Numbered from the stretch's first letter, positions 38,128-47,824 are shown. The stretch is 64,000 bases of DNA from XYA12-FULL-58-9 sp001798605 (GCA_036736205.1 DAINMX010000004.1:10698-74697), one strand, 5' to 3'. Numbers and translations are program-made. The notes: a model not told the origin generated them from the letters alone.

Positions 38128-39789
38128 TTACAACGTCGGTTGGCCCAATCGTTTGGGGCCAGCAGCCGTTACCTCAGGGGCGCAGCCGGAAGCAAACAGT
38201 GCGAAATTATCAATGAAGCGTGCTGCCAGAGCGTCGTATTTCTTGAAATACTCGTCGCGATTGCCCCAAGCACGGGCAGGATCGAGGATCTCATGTGGAA
38301 CTCCCGGACAACTGCGGGGTACCTCGAATCCGAACACCGGATCGATGCCGAACTCGACGTTGTTGAGGGCACCGTCGAGTGCTGCGTTCAATAGAGCACG
38401 GGTGTGGCGGATGCTGATTCGTTTGCCTATGCCAAAGGAGCCGCCAGTCCATCCCGTATTCACGAGCCAACAGCGAGCACCGTAGCGAATCATCTTGCTG
38501 CGCAGCATGTTGGCGTAGGTGTTCGGGTGGTGGACCATGAAGGGCGCACCGAAGCACGCGCTGAAGGTTAGCTCAGGTTCGATGCCCAGACCCACCTCGG
38601 TACCGGCGATCTTCGAGGTATAGCCAGAGATGAAATGGTACATCGTTTGTTCGGGACTCAAGCGCGAAATCGGCGGCAGGACGCCCGTCGCATCACAGGT
38701 TAGCAGGATAATATTCTTCGGGTGCGATGCGACCATTTTCTCGGGCACTGAGTTGTTGATGAAATCGAGAGGATACGCGGCGCGGGTGTTTTCTGTGATC
38801 TGATCGTCGTCGAGGTCGAGATTGCGAGTCGCTTCGTCATAGACCACATTCTCGATGACCGTGCCAAAGCGGCGGGTGCAAGCGTGGATCTCGGGTTCGT
38901 GCTCCGGGGACAGGCGTATAACCTTGGCGTAGCAGCCGCCTTCGAAATTGAAGACACCGTTGTCGCTCCAGCCGTGCTCGTCGTCACCGACGAGACGGCG
39001 GTTGGGATCGGCAGACAGCGTGGTCTTGCCAGTGCCGCTGAGGCCGAAAAACAGCGCTGCGTCATTGTCACGGCCGACGTTGGCGGAGCAGTGCATCGGT
39101 AGGACCTCGCGCGCAGGCAAAAGGTAGTTCATCACCGTGAAGACCGCTTTTTTGATCTCGCCGCCGTATCCAGTGCCACCAATGAGAGCAAGGCGGTCGG
39201 CAAAGTTGATGATGATGAATGTCTCGCTATTTGTGCCGTCGAGGCGGGGATCAGCGCGGAAGGACGGCACAGCGATGAGGGTGAACTCGGGGACGTGCTT
39301 CTTGAGGGCGTCTAGGTTCTTGTGGGGAATGAACATGCAGCGGGCAAACAGGCTCTGCCATGCGAGTTCGGTCACCACGCGGATGGGCATCTGGTATTCG
39401 GGGTCTGCTCCGGCGAGCATGTCCTGGACGAACACGTCCTCACCCTGCAAGTAGGCTTGCACTCGCGCAAATAGACCTGCGAACTTCTCGGGGTTGTACG
39501 GTCGGTTGTACTCCCCCCACCAGATTTTGGCTTCGCTGCTCAGTTCACGTACCACCGCCTTGTCGGCGGCCGCCCTTGCAGTATGAGCTCCGGTGCGCAC
39601 AACCAGCGGGCCTGCGGTCGAGATGCGGGATTCACCGCGGAAAATTGACTCTTCGTAAAGCGCTGGTTCCGGAAGATTCCAGTAGACGCGACCGAGGTTC
39701 CTCAGGCCCTGGCTCTCCAGCGGAAAGCTTCCGGCCAGATCATTGGCGTGGGCCGCGGTGGGCGACGAGAGCAGTTTAACCTTCTTCAT
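38128..39789 (-). CDS. pckA: Phosphoenolpyruvate carboxykinase (ATP)
   Basis: PckA converts oxaloacetate and ATP to phosphoenolpyruvate and CO2, the entry to gluconeogenesis. The 553-residue protein has the PCK signature FFGLSGTGKTTLSAD (P-loop 249-257), the substrate Arg block with PSFRAD, the metal-site GTGYGGEIKKAVFT, HCSANVG and VGDDEHGWSDNGVFNFEGGCYAKVI. The ATP form is indicated by its length and by the GLSGTGKTTLS P-loop (GTP enzymes differ). The ATG overlaps the stop of the aminotransferase gene (ATGA), with GAGGGA upstream, so the two genes are coupled. Pairing with an aspartate-type aminotransferase suggests use of amino-acid carbon through oxaloacetate. Confidence 0.97.
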   Translation of the reverse strand: MKKVKLLSSPTAAHANDLAGSFPLESQGLRNLGRVYWNLPEPALYEESIFRGESRISTAGPLVVRTGAHTARAAADKAVVRELSSEAKIWWGEYNRPYNPEKFAGLFARVQAYLQGEDVFVQDMLAGADPEYQMPIRVVTELAWQSLFARCMFIPHKNLDALKKHVPEFTLIAVPSFRADPRLDGTNSETFIIINFADRLALIGGTGYGGEIKKAVFTVMNYLLPAREVLPMHCSANVGRDNDAALFFGLSGTGKTTLSADPNRRLVGDDEHGWSDNGVFNFEGGCYAKVIRLSPEHEPEIHACTRRFGTVIENVVYDEATRNLDLDDDQITENTRAAYPLDFINNSVPEKMVASHPKNIILLTCDATGVLPPISRLSPEQTMYHFISGYTSKIAGTEVGLGIEPELTFSACFGAPFMVHHPNTYANMLRSKMIRYGARCWLVNTGWTGGSFGIGKRISIRHTRALLNAALDGALNNVEFGIDPVFGFEVPRSCPGVPHEILDPARAWGNRDEYFKKYDALAARFIDNFALFASGCAPEVTAAGPKRLGQPTL

Positions 39790-41003
39790 AACCAGTCCCT
39801 CACGAGCTTTCGCCCGCCCATGTACAGCTCGTTGGGCGCGTTGGGATCCAACGCCCAGCGGATGCGCTCCATGCCTTCTTTGATGTCTTTGATCGAGCCG
39901 CAATAACTAATACGGATGTGGCCTTCCATGCCGAACTCTTTGCCTGGCACTACAACTACGCGCACCTTGTCGAGGAGGAAGGCGGCGAGCTTCTCCGAAC
40001 TCTTTTCCCACGCAGAAAAATCGGGAAAGGAATAGAAGGTGCCGTGTGGCACCACCAAATTAACGCCATCGAATGCTCTGAGACGGTCAACCAAGACGTT
40101 GCGATTGTTCTCGAGGGTGAGTCGAAGACTTTCGACCCCCGACTGTGGACCGTTCATCGCGGCGACGGCAGCACATTGTAGCAACGCTGAGGGTCCAGAT
40201 GTTTGTTGGCCCTGGATCACCGTCATGGCTTCAATGAGCTTCTTGTTGGCGACTGCCCAGCCAATGCGAAAACCGGTCATCGCATATTGTTTCGATACGC
40301 CGTTGACGACGATGATCTTGCAGCTCTCCGATAGATCCTTGGCGTATTGGTAGCAACTCTCGGGACGACGCCCATCAAACAACAGGCGATGATAGATGTC
40401 GTCCATGATGAGGTAGAGCCCGCGCTTCTCACACAACTCCACCACAGCGCCGACCAACTCGGCGGAGTAGGTCACACCGCTCGGGTTGTTAGGGCTGTTG
40501 AGAATGATGAGCTTGGTGTACCGGCCCACATGTTCTTCGATTTCCTCGATGCGAGGCTCGAAGCGGCCATCCTCCGGAGTGATGGCGACTGGAATAGCGC
40601 CACAGAGCTTGGCCATCTCTGGGTAGCTAACCCAATAGGGTGCGGGGAAGATGACTTCGTCCTGCGGGTTGAGCACCGCCTGCATGGCGCACATGATCGC
40701 TTGTTTGGCACCCGATGAAGCCATGACATTCGCGGGCTCGACCAAGCGGCCGTAGAATTCCTCGGTGTAACGAATGATCGCCTTCTTCATCGCCGGGATG
40801 CCATCGGCGGGGGTGTAGCGCACCTCGCCACTCGACAGCATGCCGGCACCTGCAATCAAAGCCTCGATGGGTGCCTTGCTCTTGGGTTCACCACCACCGA
40901 GATGGATGACCGGCTCACCCTTGTCACGCAGCCTTGCTGCTGTCTCGTTGAGCTTGAGCGTTATTGATTCGTGGATGTTGCGGGCGATGAAACTGAGTGT
41001 CAT
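39786..41003 (-). CDS. Class I PLP-dependent aminotransferase (aspartate type)
   Basis: The 405-residue enzyme begins MTLSFIARNIHESITLKLNE and contains IHLGGGEPKSKAP, VMASSGAKQAI, PYWVSYPE, ILNSPNNPSGVTYS, IMDDIYHRLLFDG, the PLP lysine in NGVSKQYAMTGFRIGW (about residue 234) and IRISYCGS, the pattern of subgroup I-beta aspartate aminotransferases. It should interconvert aspartate and 2-oxoglutarate with oxaloacetate and glutamate; aromatic or prephenate activity also occurs in this subgroup. ATG 41003 is chosen for homology; no clear ribosome site precedes it. It is the first gene of a two-gene unit with pckA, to which it can feed oxaloacetate, and diverges from the metallophosphoesterase (195 bases). 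Confidence 0.92.
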   Translation of the reverse strand: MTLSFIARNIHESITLKLNETAARLRDKGEPVIHLGGGEPKSKAPIEALIAGAGMLSSGEVRYTPADGIPAMKKAIIRYTEEFYGRLVEPANVMASSGAKQAIMCAMQAVLNPQDEVIFPAPYWVSYPEMAKLCGAIPVAITPEDGRFEPRIEEIEEHVGRYTKLIILNSPNNPSGVTYSAELVGAVVELCEKRGLYLIMDDIYHRLLFDGRRPESCYQYAKDLSESCKIIVVNGVSKQYAMTGFRIGWAVANKKLIEAMTVIQGQQTSGPSALLQCAAVAAMNGPQSGVESLRLTLENNRNVLVDRLRAFDGVNLVVPHGTFYSFPDFSAWEKSSEKLAAFLLDKVRVVVVPGKEFGMEGHIRISYCGSIKDIKEGMERIRWALDPNAPNELYMGGRKLVRDWL

Positions 41004-41198
41004 GGCGCGGAATATACGGGACCTTTTCCTTTCAGAGCAAGACCCCTGGAAAAACAGGAGCTTTGGTCCACAGCGCCGGCAGGACCGACAGGATGTGGCC
41101 AATGCATCCGCGGAGCTGTTTGTCCTCTGTCAATGTCACGAACACTCCTTCTCTCTCCCTATTCCATATCTGTTGGAGGGGATGATAGCCTTTGGTCA

Positions 41199-42716
41199 AT
41201 GGCCGCTGATCAGACTCCGGAGCACAAATCCGACGCCGATATCATAGTCGTATCGGACCTGCACATGGGGCGCGGCACCAATTTCGAAACCGGCCGCTAT
41301 CACAACCTCGAGGCTTTTTTTTACGATGAGGACTTTGCGAGTTTCTGCCGTTATCTGTGTGATGACGCGCGTGCGCGTTCGTCGCGCTTCACCCTGGTTC
41401 TCAACGGCGACGTTTTTGATTTGGTCCGCATCGATCCGGATGTCGAAGCTGCAGACAGCGAGATAGAGCGCCGCTACGGAGCAGCCAGCACCCCGGAGAA
41501 TGCGCCTCGAGTGATGCGACAGATACTCGAAGGGCATCCCCTCTTCGTCGGAGCACTCGCCCAAGTCCTCGCGCAGGGGCATGTCGTAGTGATCCTGGCG
41601 GGTAACCACGACATCGAGACACAGTGGCCGCCTGTCCGCGAAGTGATCCGCGACGCCATCGCTGAGGCGCTGGAAAAGAATGCCGCGCAACGCAATGCCA
41701 TCGACGGCTTGCGGTTTCGCTCATGGTTTCATTACGAAGCGGGGCGGGTTTGGATTGAGCACGGCTGTCAATATGATCCAGCGAACTCCTTCCACTACCT
41801 GTTGAGAGGAAATCTCACCGACGTGAACTCGGCTGTGTACGCTGCTGAACACGATATGCCTCTTGGTAACTTTTTTCAGCGCTATCTCTACAATGGTTTT
41901 GGACACATCACCTTCATTGTTCCTGATGCCAGTGCTAATGCGCGCTACGTTCGCTGGTTTCTGCTCAATGAGCCGCGATTATTGACTCGAGTCTTGATTA
42001 GCCACCTCCCCTTTGCGGCACAGGTGTTGCGGCGCATCTCCAAGTCCGCCGACCCAGCGCGGCAACAACTGGAAGCCGCACACAAACAAGCTATCGAACG
42101 GATAGCCGAGAGCACTGGACTCGGCGATGATCTGTACAAGATTGATGGGCTCAAAGAAGCGCGCGGTGATGCTTCACAAGCGGTGCGGACTGTGGGCAGA
42201 CAGTTGCTCAAGACCACTGCCATTGGCTTGGCTGCAGTGTTAACCGCTGTGGTGTTATGGTTCGTTGGTTTTCTCGCCATTGGTGAGCTGCAAACCGGGT
42301 ATGGAATGCGCGCCCTCCTATTTATCACCCTCAACGTTGTCATGCTCGCGATCGCTGCCGTGGTGGTCATGTGGTCGCTTTTGCGTGGAGGTCGGCCCTG
42401 GCGCGGCAGGCCACTTGTGCGAGCCGCGCAACGCATCGTTGACATTCTCGATGTACCCATTGTGGCGTTTGGACACACTCATGTTGAGAACGTTGTGGCC
42501 TTGAATCGCAAAGGCGGCGAGCGGGCTTGGTATTTCAACACAGGTACGTGGATCGCGGTATTTCGACACGACGAACTCGTGCCTCGTGAGAGAGTTCAGT
42601 ACACTTTCTTACGCGTACGTGGCAGTGAGGCCGAGCTCGTGCAGTGGAGCCCAGGTCGCGGTCAGCCGTTTAAGGTGATTTTGCTAGATGAACCGCCGCC
42701 ACTCGAGCCCAACTGA
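41199..42716 (+). CDS. Metallophosphoesterase with a two-span membrane insertion
   Basis: The 505-residue protein has all calcineurin-type metal motifs: SDLHMG (19-24), LNGDVFD (68-74), AGNHDIE (134-140), a His in WIEHGCQYD (about 188) and FGHTHVEN (424-431). Between the fourth and last motif lie about 230 residues with two hydrophobic spans (about 340-361 and 371-394), so a membrane hairpin is inserted before the final metal motif. The protein probably sits on the inner membrane with its active site in the cytoplasm. It recalls LpxH-like UDP-diacylglucosamine hydrolases, but the substrate cannot be told. The ATG at 41199 has no near ribosome site; GGAGG is 19 bases upstream. It diverges from the aminotransferase. 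Confidence 0.82.
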   Translation: MAADQTPEHKSDADIIVVSDLHMGRGTNFETGRYHNLEAFFYDEDFASFCRYLCDDARARSSRFTLVLNGDVFDLVRIDPDVEAADSEIERRYGAASTPENAPRVMRQILEGHPLFVGALAQVLAQGHVVVILAGNHDIETQWPPVREVIRDAIAEALEKNAAQRNAIDGLRFRSWFHYEAGRVWIEHGCQYDPANSFHYLLRGNLTDVNSAVYAAEHDMPLGNFFQRYLYNGFGHITFIVPDASANARYVRWFLLNEPRLLTRVLISHLPFAAQVLRRISKSADPARQQLEAAHKQAIERIAESTGLGDDLYKIDGLKEARGDASQAVRTVGRQLLKTTAIGLAAVLTAVVLWFVGFLAIGELQTGYGMRALLFITLNVVMLAIAAVVVMWSLLRGGRPWRGRPLVRAAQRIVDILDVPIVAFGHTHVENVVALNRKGGERAWYFNTGTWIAVFRHDELVPRERVQYTFLRVRGSEAELVQWSPGRGQPFKVILLDEPPPLEPN

Positions 42717-42761
42717 TTGCCAGCGTTTGATCCGTAGGCCGCAATGCGGAACCGCTCGGGA

Positions 42762-43202
42762 TCAATCTCGGTTTGCACGATTCTCCGGACCTGCGAGTTG
42801 GGGGAGAGGGAGGCCGCAGTTCACCACCGTTTGACTGATCGCATTGAGGATCTTCGTGGAGGTCTGTGGGCGGGCACGCAAACGCACCTGAGTCGCGGCC
42901 GCCTTCTCCAGCTCGAGGCGAAGGGCCGGGATACCGGCGGGGTCGGTCACCACCTCGTTCAGTTGCACAACAGCCCGCTCCCCGACAAAGATGGTTGTGT
43001 CTGAGACAACGATATCGATGATCTCGGGATTGTGCGCCGCTGGATTAGCGCCCTCCAGGCAGTTGTTGAACGTAAAAACGTAGAGGAGCCCGACAAAACC
43101 TGCTGCACCGATGACCAATCCGACAGAGCTTGCGACGCTCGTTCCGCGTCGGCATTTGCGACGTCGCTCTCGCCGCCGGTCTCGGATGTCATCAATCTGC
43201 AT
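42762..43202 (-). CDS. Single-pass membrane protein with ExbD-like periplasmic part
   Basis: The 146-residue protein has a very basic N-terminus (DDIRDRRRERRRKCRRG), one hydrophobic span (about 22-45, ASSVGLVIGAAGFVGLLYVF) and a periplasmic domain with IIDIVVSDTTIFVG, VRLRARPQTSTKILNAISQTVVNCGLPLPQL. The last segment resembles the end of ExbD/TolR proteins, where a short beta-alpha unit binds peptidoglycan, but the typical membrane Asp is missing. I treat the ExbD link as tentative. Its ATG lies inside the end of the DUF1460 gene (11-base overlap), so the pair is cotranscribed and translationally coupled, which points to a shared cell-wall role. Confidence 0.65.
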   Translation of the reverse strand: MQIDDIRDRRRERRRKCRRGTSVASSVGLVIGAAGFVGLLYVFTFNNCLEGANPAAHNPEIIDIVVSDTTIFVGERAVVQLNEVVTDPAGIPALRLELEKAAATQVRLRARPQTSTKILNAISQTVVNCGLPLPQLAGPENRANRD

Positions 43203-44118
43203 CGCGCGAACTGTTTGGTGGTAGCGGGCGAGCCAACATCAGACCAAGTCGGTACGGACGGCCCGCAAGATAGCTGGCAATGCTGCTGGAAGTGAGGAGC
43301 ACTCGCTTGTGGTGGCTGGAGGCGTGCAGAAGGCGTGGCGTGCCCTTTTCGCTCACGTCAACAAATCCGATGTGGCCGACGAGCAACCCAGGTTTGCGAT
43401 TGCTGACCACCGCAACAATGTCCCCATCATGAAACTGTGGCTCAGCCTTGGCGACCAAATCCCGAGATAGCACATAGTGGCCATTGGCACTCAGGCGTTC
43501 CTCGATTGTGCGGATTTCCCTGGCGACGTCAGGCGCTGCGAGCGCCGGGTAGAATCGTGGATGTTTGGACATGAAATCGAATCGGTGCGAGACAGGCTGG
43601 CCGCCAAGCAGAGCGGTGAGCAAGGTATATCTGCCGCGTCGTTCGTTGTCGCTGAGCCAATCAGGGGCATAGTGCAGACGGGATGCGAAGCCGTCCATCT
43701 TGCCGTCGCGATAGCGCATCGATTCGATCTCGCGGACAAAGCACTGCTCGGTGGCATGGTTCTGCCAAACACATGAAGCTACGGCCAACGACGATTCCAC
43801 CAGTGAGACACACTGAAACTGCGTCAAGTCAACGCGCAATACTTCTGGCTCACTGCTCTGTGGTGACTTGTCGTACGGTTTGCCAAGTTGAATGCGTGCG
43901 GCCCGAACTACGAGCGCACCAAAAGCCTCTTCGTCGCGGCGCTCACCGAGGTCACGATACCAGGCCAAAAGGATGGTGAACTGTTCGACGGGCAGGGCCG
44001 CTGTGCGAGCGGTGGTTGGCGACGTGGGAGCATCCGCAGCATGGACGACATTGTCCTGTTCGCAGGTGGAAACTCCGAGGAGCAGAGGAAACCAGAATGT
44101 AACTTTGGGAATCAGCAT
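43192..44118 (-). CDS. DUF1460 (N-acetylmuramoyl-L-alanine amidase-like) secreted protein
   Basis: The 308-residue protein starts with a secretion signal (about 1-28; a Cys at 19 after VST is only a poor lipobox). DUF1460 features follow: TQFQCVSLVESSLA with the probable catalytic Cys103, SRLHYAPDWLSDNERRG, and late HIGFV and LLHASS, which supply the His and polar partner of an NlpC/P60-like Cys-His site. Characterised DUF1460 proteins cut the amide between muramic acid and the stem peptide, so a periplasmic or outer-membrane role in wall remodelling is likely. It overlaps the downstream membrane-protein gene by 11 bases. Confidence 0.85.
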   Translation of the reverse strand: MLIPKVTFWFPLLLGVSTCEQDNVVHAADAPTSPTTARTAALPVEQFTILLAWYRDLGERRDEEAFGALVVRAARIQLGKPYDKSPQSSEPEVLRVDLTQFQCVSLVESSLAVASCVWQNHATEQCFVREIESMRYRDGKMDGFASRLHYAPDWLSDNERRGRYTLLTALLGGQPVSHRFDFMSKHPRFYPALAAPDVAREIRTIEERLSANGHYVLSRDLVAKAEPQFHDGDIVAVVSNRKPGLLVGHIGFVDVSEKGTPRLLHASSHHKRVLLTSSSIASYLAGRPYRLGLMLARPLPPNSSRDAD

Positions 44119-44269
44119 TGGGGGCTACACATTTTCCAATTGCCCATGGGTCTGCATCCAGTGTTGAAACCAACTGTAGACCAGACGCTGCAATGCGGTT
44201 GGTCACGATCTCCGGTTGAAGTGGGCCTATTCTTGGCGAGGTGAGAGGACAAGCCTCGGGATGTCCCGG

Positions 44270-45631
44270 TTAACGTTTGATCTCTTGACCGTAGCCGTGC
44301 CAGTCGGTGAATAGGAACATGATCGCCGCTGAAAGTGCAAGGCCGCCGGCTGTGGCATAGGAGACATTGGCGAGCAGGGCGTTGTTGTTAGCGTCGTTCT
44401 CGTAATCGACGAGGACTTTGCCTTGGATGATGCCTGAGCCAGCAGCCGTGGTATTGAATTGGCTCTCAGCGTTGTTGGCGAGTATGCCGAATAGGCCGCC
44501 CGCGGCGGCTGCGGCCACCGCTAGGCCGGCGACGGTGTAAAATGACCAAGGTGGCAAAGGTGGCGGGTCGAGGCGCAGTGCCACCTCTTCCGCGACGCCC
44601 CGCGACTTGCCTTCGCGCAAAGCACGATCGGCGTAGAGCTCCTCCACGGCGGGTCCAATGGCCAGGAGAAATTCTTGGCCGGTGCCGGCCTTCAGACGTT
44701 GATTGAACGTGCCAACGACTTTGGCCTGACCTTGGTCGATGCGACGAACGAGCATGACGTGCCCGTCGGCGGCTTTCGAGAGTTTGCCCGTGACCAGGTC
44801 ATCGACACCGAGGGCACCGGCAATCTCAGCCAAGCATGATTCGTCACTCTCACAGCCAAGGAACTGCTTGTTTGCCTCATGGGACAGCATATCGCGAATC
44901 TCGTCCATGCCGATGACTGAGACGCCTTCGAGCTTGCGCAGTTCAGAGACAAGGCTGTCGGTGACCACGGTCCCGATGGCGGGGCCAATATCCTGAAGCT
45001 CAAGGTCGTAGACCGCCACGCGCTTCGCTTGAGCGAGGTTGGTCGGGGCAGAGGGGGCGCTGGCATCGACCACATCCGCGCTGGTTGCGGCGATCTCCTC
45101 GAGATCGGCCGCAGCACCTGCGGGCTCTGCTTTTGGCTCAGGTGCGGGCGCTGGTTCTGGTTCTGGCTCTGGCGCAGGTGCAGGTGCTGCCGCGACAGTC
45201 GCACCGGCGAGCTTTGTTTCGGCCGCCGCAAGGGCTTTGTGTGCAATCTTTTTGGTCGCGGCCATGGTGACCACGAGCTTGCTGGCTGCTTTGACCCGAT
45301 AGGTGTGATCTCCTTCTGGCACCTCGAGACCCACCGCACCCTGGGTGGGGTAGCCCTTGGGACCACCGCGCATATTTTTGAGCTTGAGATTGTTGATTGA
45401 GAGAAAGGCGTCGTCGCGAATGATCTCAACCTTCACGCTCTTGCCCTTCAGTTCGCTCGCACCAGCCACGGTGACCATGACCTTGGACGGACCCTTGACG
45501 GTAAATGCAACTCCGTCGTTCGCAGCCACATAACCTTTGTTTTCGCCCCAGCTCACGGACTTGGGATTGCCCACAGGGGCAATCTGCGAAATCTGAACGG
45601 CACACAGCAGAGCCAATGCGCTCAAGATCAT
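44270..45631 (-). CDS. Secreted/membrane protein with CsgG-like domain and C-terminal spans
   Basis: The 453-residue protein has a short hydrophobic start MILSALALLCAVQIS and a first domain of about 110 residues (VMVTVAGASELKG). A Pro-Glu-Ala linker (PEPEPEPAPAPEP, about 155) leads to a domain RVAVYDLELQDIGPAIGTVVTDSLVSELRKLEG with MDEIRDMLSHEANKQFLGC and CLAEIAGALGVDDLVTGKL. That block resembles the ABA-GspB/CsgG-like domain found in many deltaproteobacterial lipoproteins and periplasmic proteins. Two hydrophobic spans end it (FYTVAGLAVAAAAAGGLFG and SYATAGGLALSAAIMFLF). Function unknown; an envelope complex component is likely. GAGGAG 5 bases before the ATG is an excellent site. It diverges from tsaD (146 bases). 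Confidence 0.75.
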   Translation of the reverse strand: MILSALALLCAVQISQIAPVGNPKSVSWGENKGYVAANDGVAFTVKGPSKVMVTVAGASELKGKSVKVEIIRDDAFLSINNLKLKNMRGGPKGYPTQGAVGLEVPEGDHTYRVKAASKLVVTMAATKKIAHKALAAAETKLAGATVAAAPAPAPEPEPEPAPAPEPKAEPAGAAADLEEIAATSADVVDASAPSAPTNLAQAKRVAVYDLELQDIGPAIGTVVTDSLVSELRKLEGVSVIGMDEIRDMLSHEANKQFLGCESDESCLAEIAGALGVDDLVTGKLSKAADGHVMLVRRIDQGQAKVVGTFNQRLKAGTGQEFLLAIGPAVEELYADRALREGKSRGVAEEVALRLDPPPLPPWSFYTVAGLAVAAAAAGGLFGILANNAESQFNTTAAGSGIIQGKVLVDYENDANNNALLANVSYATAGGLALSAAIMFLFTDWHGYGQEIKR

Positions 45632-45777
45632 GACATCTCCTCACAGGTACATGGGCTTCCCACAGTCCGCCAAGTTGCCAGAGATAATCGGCCCAGGCAA
45701 TCCCCCAGAGTCTGTGCTGTCCGTCGCGGTTGCTCCATTTGGTTGCATGACGGGGGACCTTGGGCTACGGGGCGCAC

Positions 45778-46824
45778 ATGCGAGTCTTGGGTATAGAATC
45801 GAGCTGCGATGATACTGCTGCCGCCGTGGTTGAGGACGGACCTCGAATCGTCAGCAACGTTATTCATGCGCAACATGATAACCATGCGCCCTTTGGTGGC
45901 GTGGTGCCCGAAATTGCCTCGCGGGAGCACATCAACCGCATCATCGATATTGTGGGCCGGGCCGTGGGCGAGGCAGGTGGACTCAAGACGCTCGATGGCA
46001 TTGCGGTCACGCGCGGTCCTGGCCTGATTGGGTCGCTTCTGGTGGGCATGCAGTTCGCAAAGGGGCTGGCCCTTGCGACCGGTTTGCCCTGGGTTGGCAT
46101 CAATCACCTCGAGGGACATCTCTGCGCGGCGTTGCTCGCCGAGGAGCCAGTGAAGTACCCCCATGTCGCCTTGGTGGTAAGCGGGGGGCACAGTCACCTC
46201 TACCTTGTGCGTGGGTTTGGCGACTATCAGGTCTTAGGTGGTACCCGTGATGACGCCGCTGGCGAAGCCTTTGATAAGGTGTCTAAGCTCATTGGTCTCG
46301 GTTATCCGGGTGGGCAACGGATAGACGAAGCGGCCAAAGGTGGCGACGGCAACGCCGTGAAGCTACCCAGGGGCATGCCCAGCACCAAGAATTTTGATTT
46401 CTCTTTTTCCGGGCTCAAGACGGCGGCTTCCCAATATGTCAAGTCCCGCGGTGGTAATCTACCAGTGGATGAGCGCGCTGATTTCTGCGCTTCGCTGCAG
46501 GAGGCGATCGCTGACATTCTGACCAAGAAGGCGGTGGCCGCGGCACGCAAGTATGATGCCGCAGGGGTCGTGCTCGCAGGTGGAGTGGCGGCCAATTCGC
46601 GTTTGCGCGAGCTACTGGCTGAACGTTGCGGGCGAGCACGCTTGTGGTCGTTGATTCCTCCGCGAGAGCTGTGCACTGACAACGGCGCGATGATTGCCGC
46701 AGCAGGGTGGATGCGCCTCGGTGCAGGCGAGCGCACCGCGTGGCGGACGAGCGCCGTGTCGCGTTGGCGTCTCGGTGACCAATCGGCGATCGGCGTCCGC
46801 GTCAAGCCGTGGCGGCAACCATGA
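45778..46824 (+). CDS. tsaD: tRNA N6-adenosine threonylcarbamoyltransferase TsaD
   Basis: TsaD transfers threonylcarbamoyl to A37 of ANN-decoding tRNAs, with TsaB and TsaE. The 348-residue protein has the Kae1 signature GIESSCDDTAAAVVEDG, metal-binding HxxxH in INHLEGHL, VVSGGHSHLYLV, DDAAGEAFDKVSKLIGLGYPGG and SFSGLKTA, ending VLAGGVAANSRLRELL and CTDNGAMIAAAGW with the last metal Asp. All expected residues are present. ATG 45778 gives the normal start; GGGGCG upstream is a weak site. Its stop overlaps the rsmA start by ATGA, a coupling of two RNA-modifying enzymes. Confidence 0.97.
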   Translation: MRVLGIESSCDDTAAAVVEDGPRIVSNVIHAQHDNHAPFGGVVPEIASREHINRIIDIVGRAVGEAGGLKTLDGIAVTRGPGLIGSLLVGMQFAKGLALATGLPWVGINHLEGHLCAALLAEEPVKYPHVALVVSGGHSHLYLVRGFGDYQVLGGTRDDAAGEAFDKVSKLIGLGYPGGQRIDEAAKGGDGNAVKLPRGMPSTKNFDFSFSGLKTAASQYVKSRGGNLPVDERADFCASLQEAIADILTKKAVAAARKYDAAGVVLAGGVAANSRLRELLAERCGRARLWSLIPPRELCTDNGAMIAAAGWMRLGAGERTAWRTSAVSRWRLGDQSAIGVRVKPWRQP

Positions 46825-47711
46825 GCGTCCCTGATAATCGCGGCACCTCCGCCACGCCGCCGCCACCACCGAACCCGCGTGCGCTGCTAAGGGAAGCTGG
46901 CTTAAGCGCAAAAAAGAGCTGGGGCCAAAACTTTCTCTGCGACCAAACAGCGTTGTCGGTCATCGCCGAAGCGACTGGCTGCGGTGCGGAGCAGGTGGTG
47001 CTCGAGCTTGGTGCTGGCCTGGGTGCGCTCACCTATCACCTCGTCCGTCGTGGTGGTCGGGTTATCGCCGTTGAGCGGGACCGCGAGATCGTGCCGATAC
47101 TGAGGCAAGCATTGCTGTGGGCAGAGAATCTCTCGATCGTCGAGGCCGACGCAACCCAGATGGATTACCGCGAACACAGTGCCACCGTTGGCGGTCTTCT
47201 CGCGGTTTGCGGCAATCTTCCCTATCAGCTGTCAGGTCGAATTCTCGTCAACGTCGCCGAAGCGCACACGGTCATCTCGCGCGGCGTGTTTTTGGTACAG
47301 CGCGAGGTCGCAGAACGTCTCGCGGCGAAACCCGGCAATCGCATCTACGGACTGCTGTCAGTGTTGGTACAACGGGCGTTTGATGTGCGCATCCTTCGCA
47401 ATGTGCCGCCTGGCGCGTTTTTGCCACCTCCCAAGGTAACCTCTAGCGTTGTGTGTCTCAGCCCCCATCGCCGTGAGCTCAATGCCAGCGACGCAGATCT
47501 GGTGGCAACCGCGCGCGCGGCATTCAGTGCCAGGCGCAAAATGCTGCGCAATTCCTTAGCTGACGGGTTGTCGGCGACAACGGCCAACATAGAGGCGGCA
47601 ATCGGCAAGGCAGGCCTCGACGCCCGAACCCGTGCCGAAACCCTGTCCATTGATGATTTCGCTAAGCTCGCAGCCTCTTTGTCTGAGACTGGGTGTCTGC
47701 CCTCGACTTGA
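46821..47711 (+). CDS. rsmA: 16S rRNA dimethyladenosine transferase RsmA (KsgA)
   Basis: RsmA dimethylates A1518 and A1519 of 16S rRNA late in 30S assembly. The 296-residue protein has a Pro-rich start, then KKSWGQNFLCDQ, the SAM loop LELGAGLGALT, acidic VERDREI, the catalytic GNLPYQLSGRIL (NLPY) and the rRNA-contact FLPPPKVTSSVV and FSARRKMLRNSL. All are intact. The ATG at 46821 overlaps the tsaD stop (ATGA); a GTG at 46809 would add four residues. It is the second gene of a two-gene unit; the CarD-family gene follows 113 bases later on the same strand. Confidence 0.97.
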   Translation: MSVPDNRGTSATPPPPPNPRALLREAGLSAKKSWGQNFLCDQTALSVIAEATGCGAEQVVLELGAGLGALTYHLVRRGGRVIAVERDREIVPILRQALLWAENLSIVEADATQMDYREHSATVGGLLAVCGNLPYQLSGRILVNVAEAHTVISRGVFLVQREVAERLAAKPGNRIYGLLSVLVQRAFDVRILRNVPPGAFLPPPKVTSSVVCLSPHRRELNASDADLVATARAAFSARRKMLRNSLADGLSATTANIEAAIGKAGLDARTRAETLSIDDFAKLAASLSETGCLPST

Positions 47712-47824
47712 CGGGAGCCTGCCTATGGGGTCGGGAAAAGCCCCGGGGATGGCCGCCTGATTCGCCAATTTAGCCTGCTGAGATTGCTTTGAGTCGCGGC
47801 CTGTTTCAGATATCCGTAGTCTCG

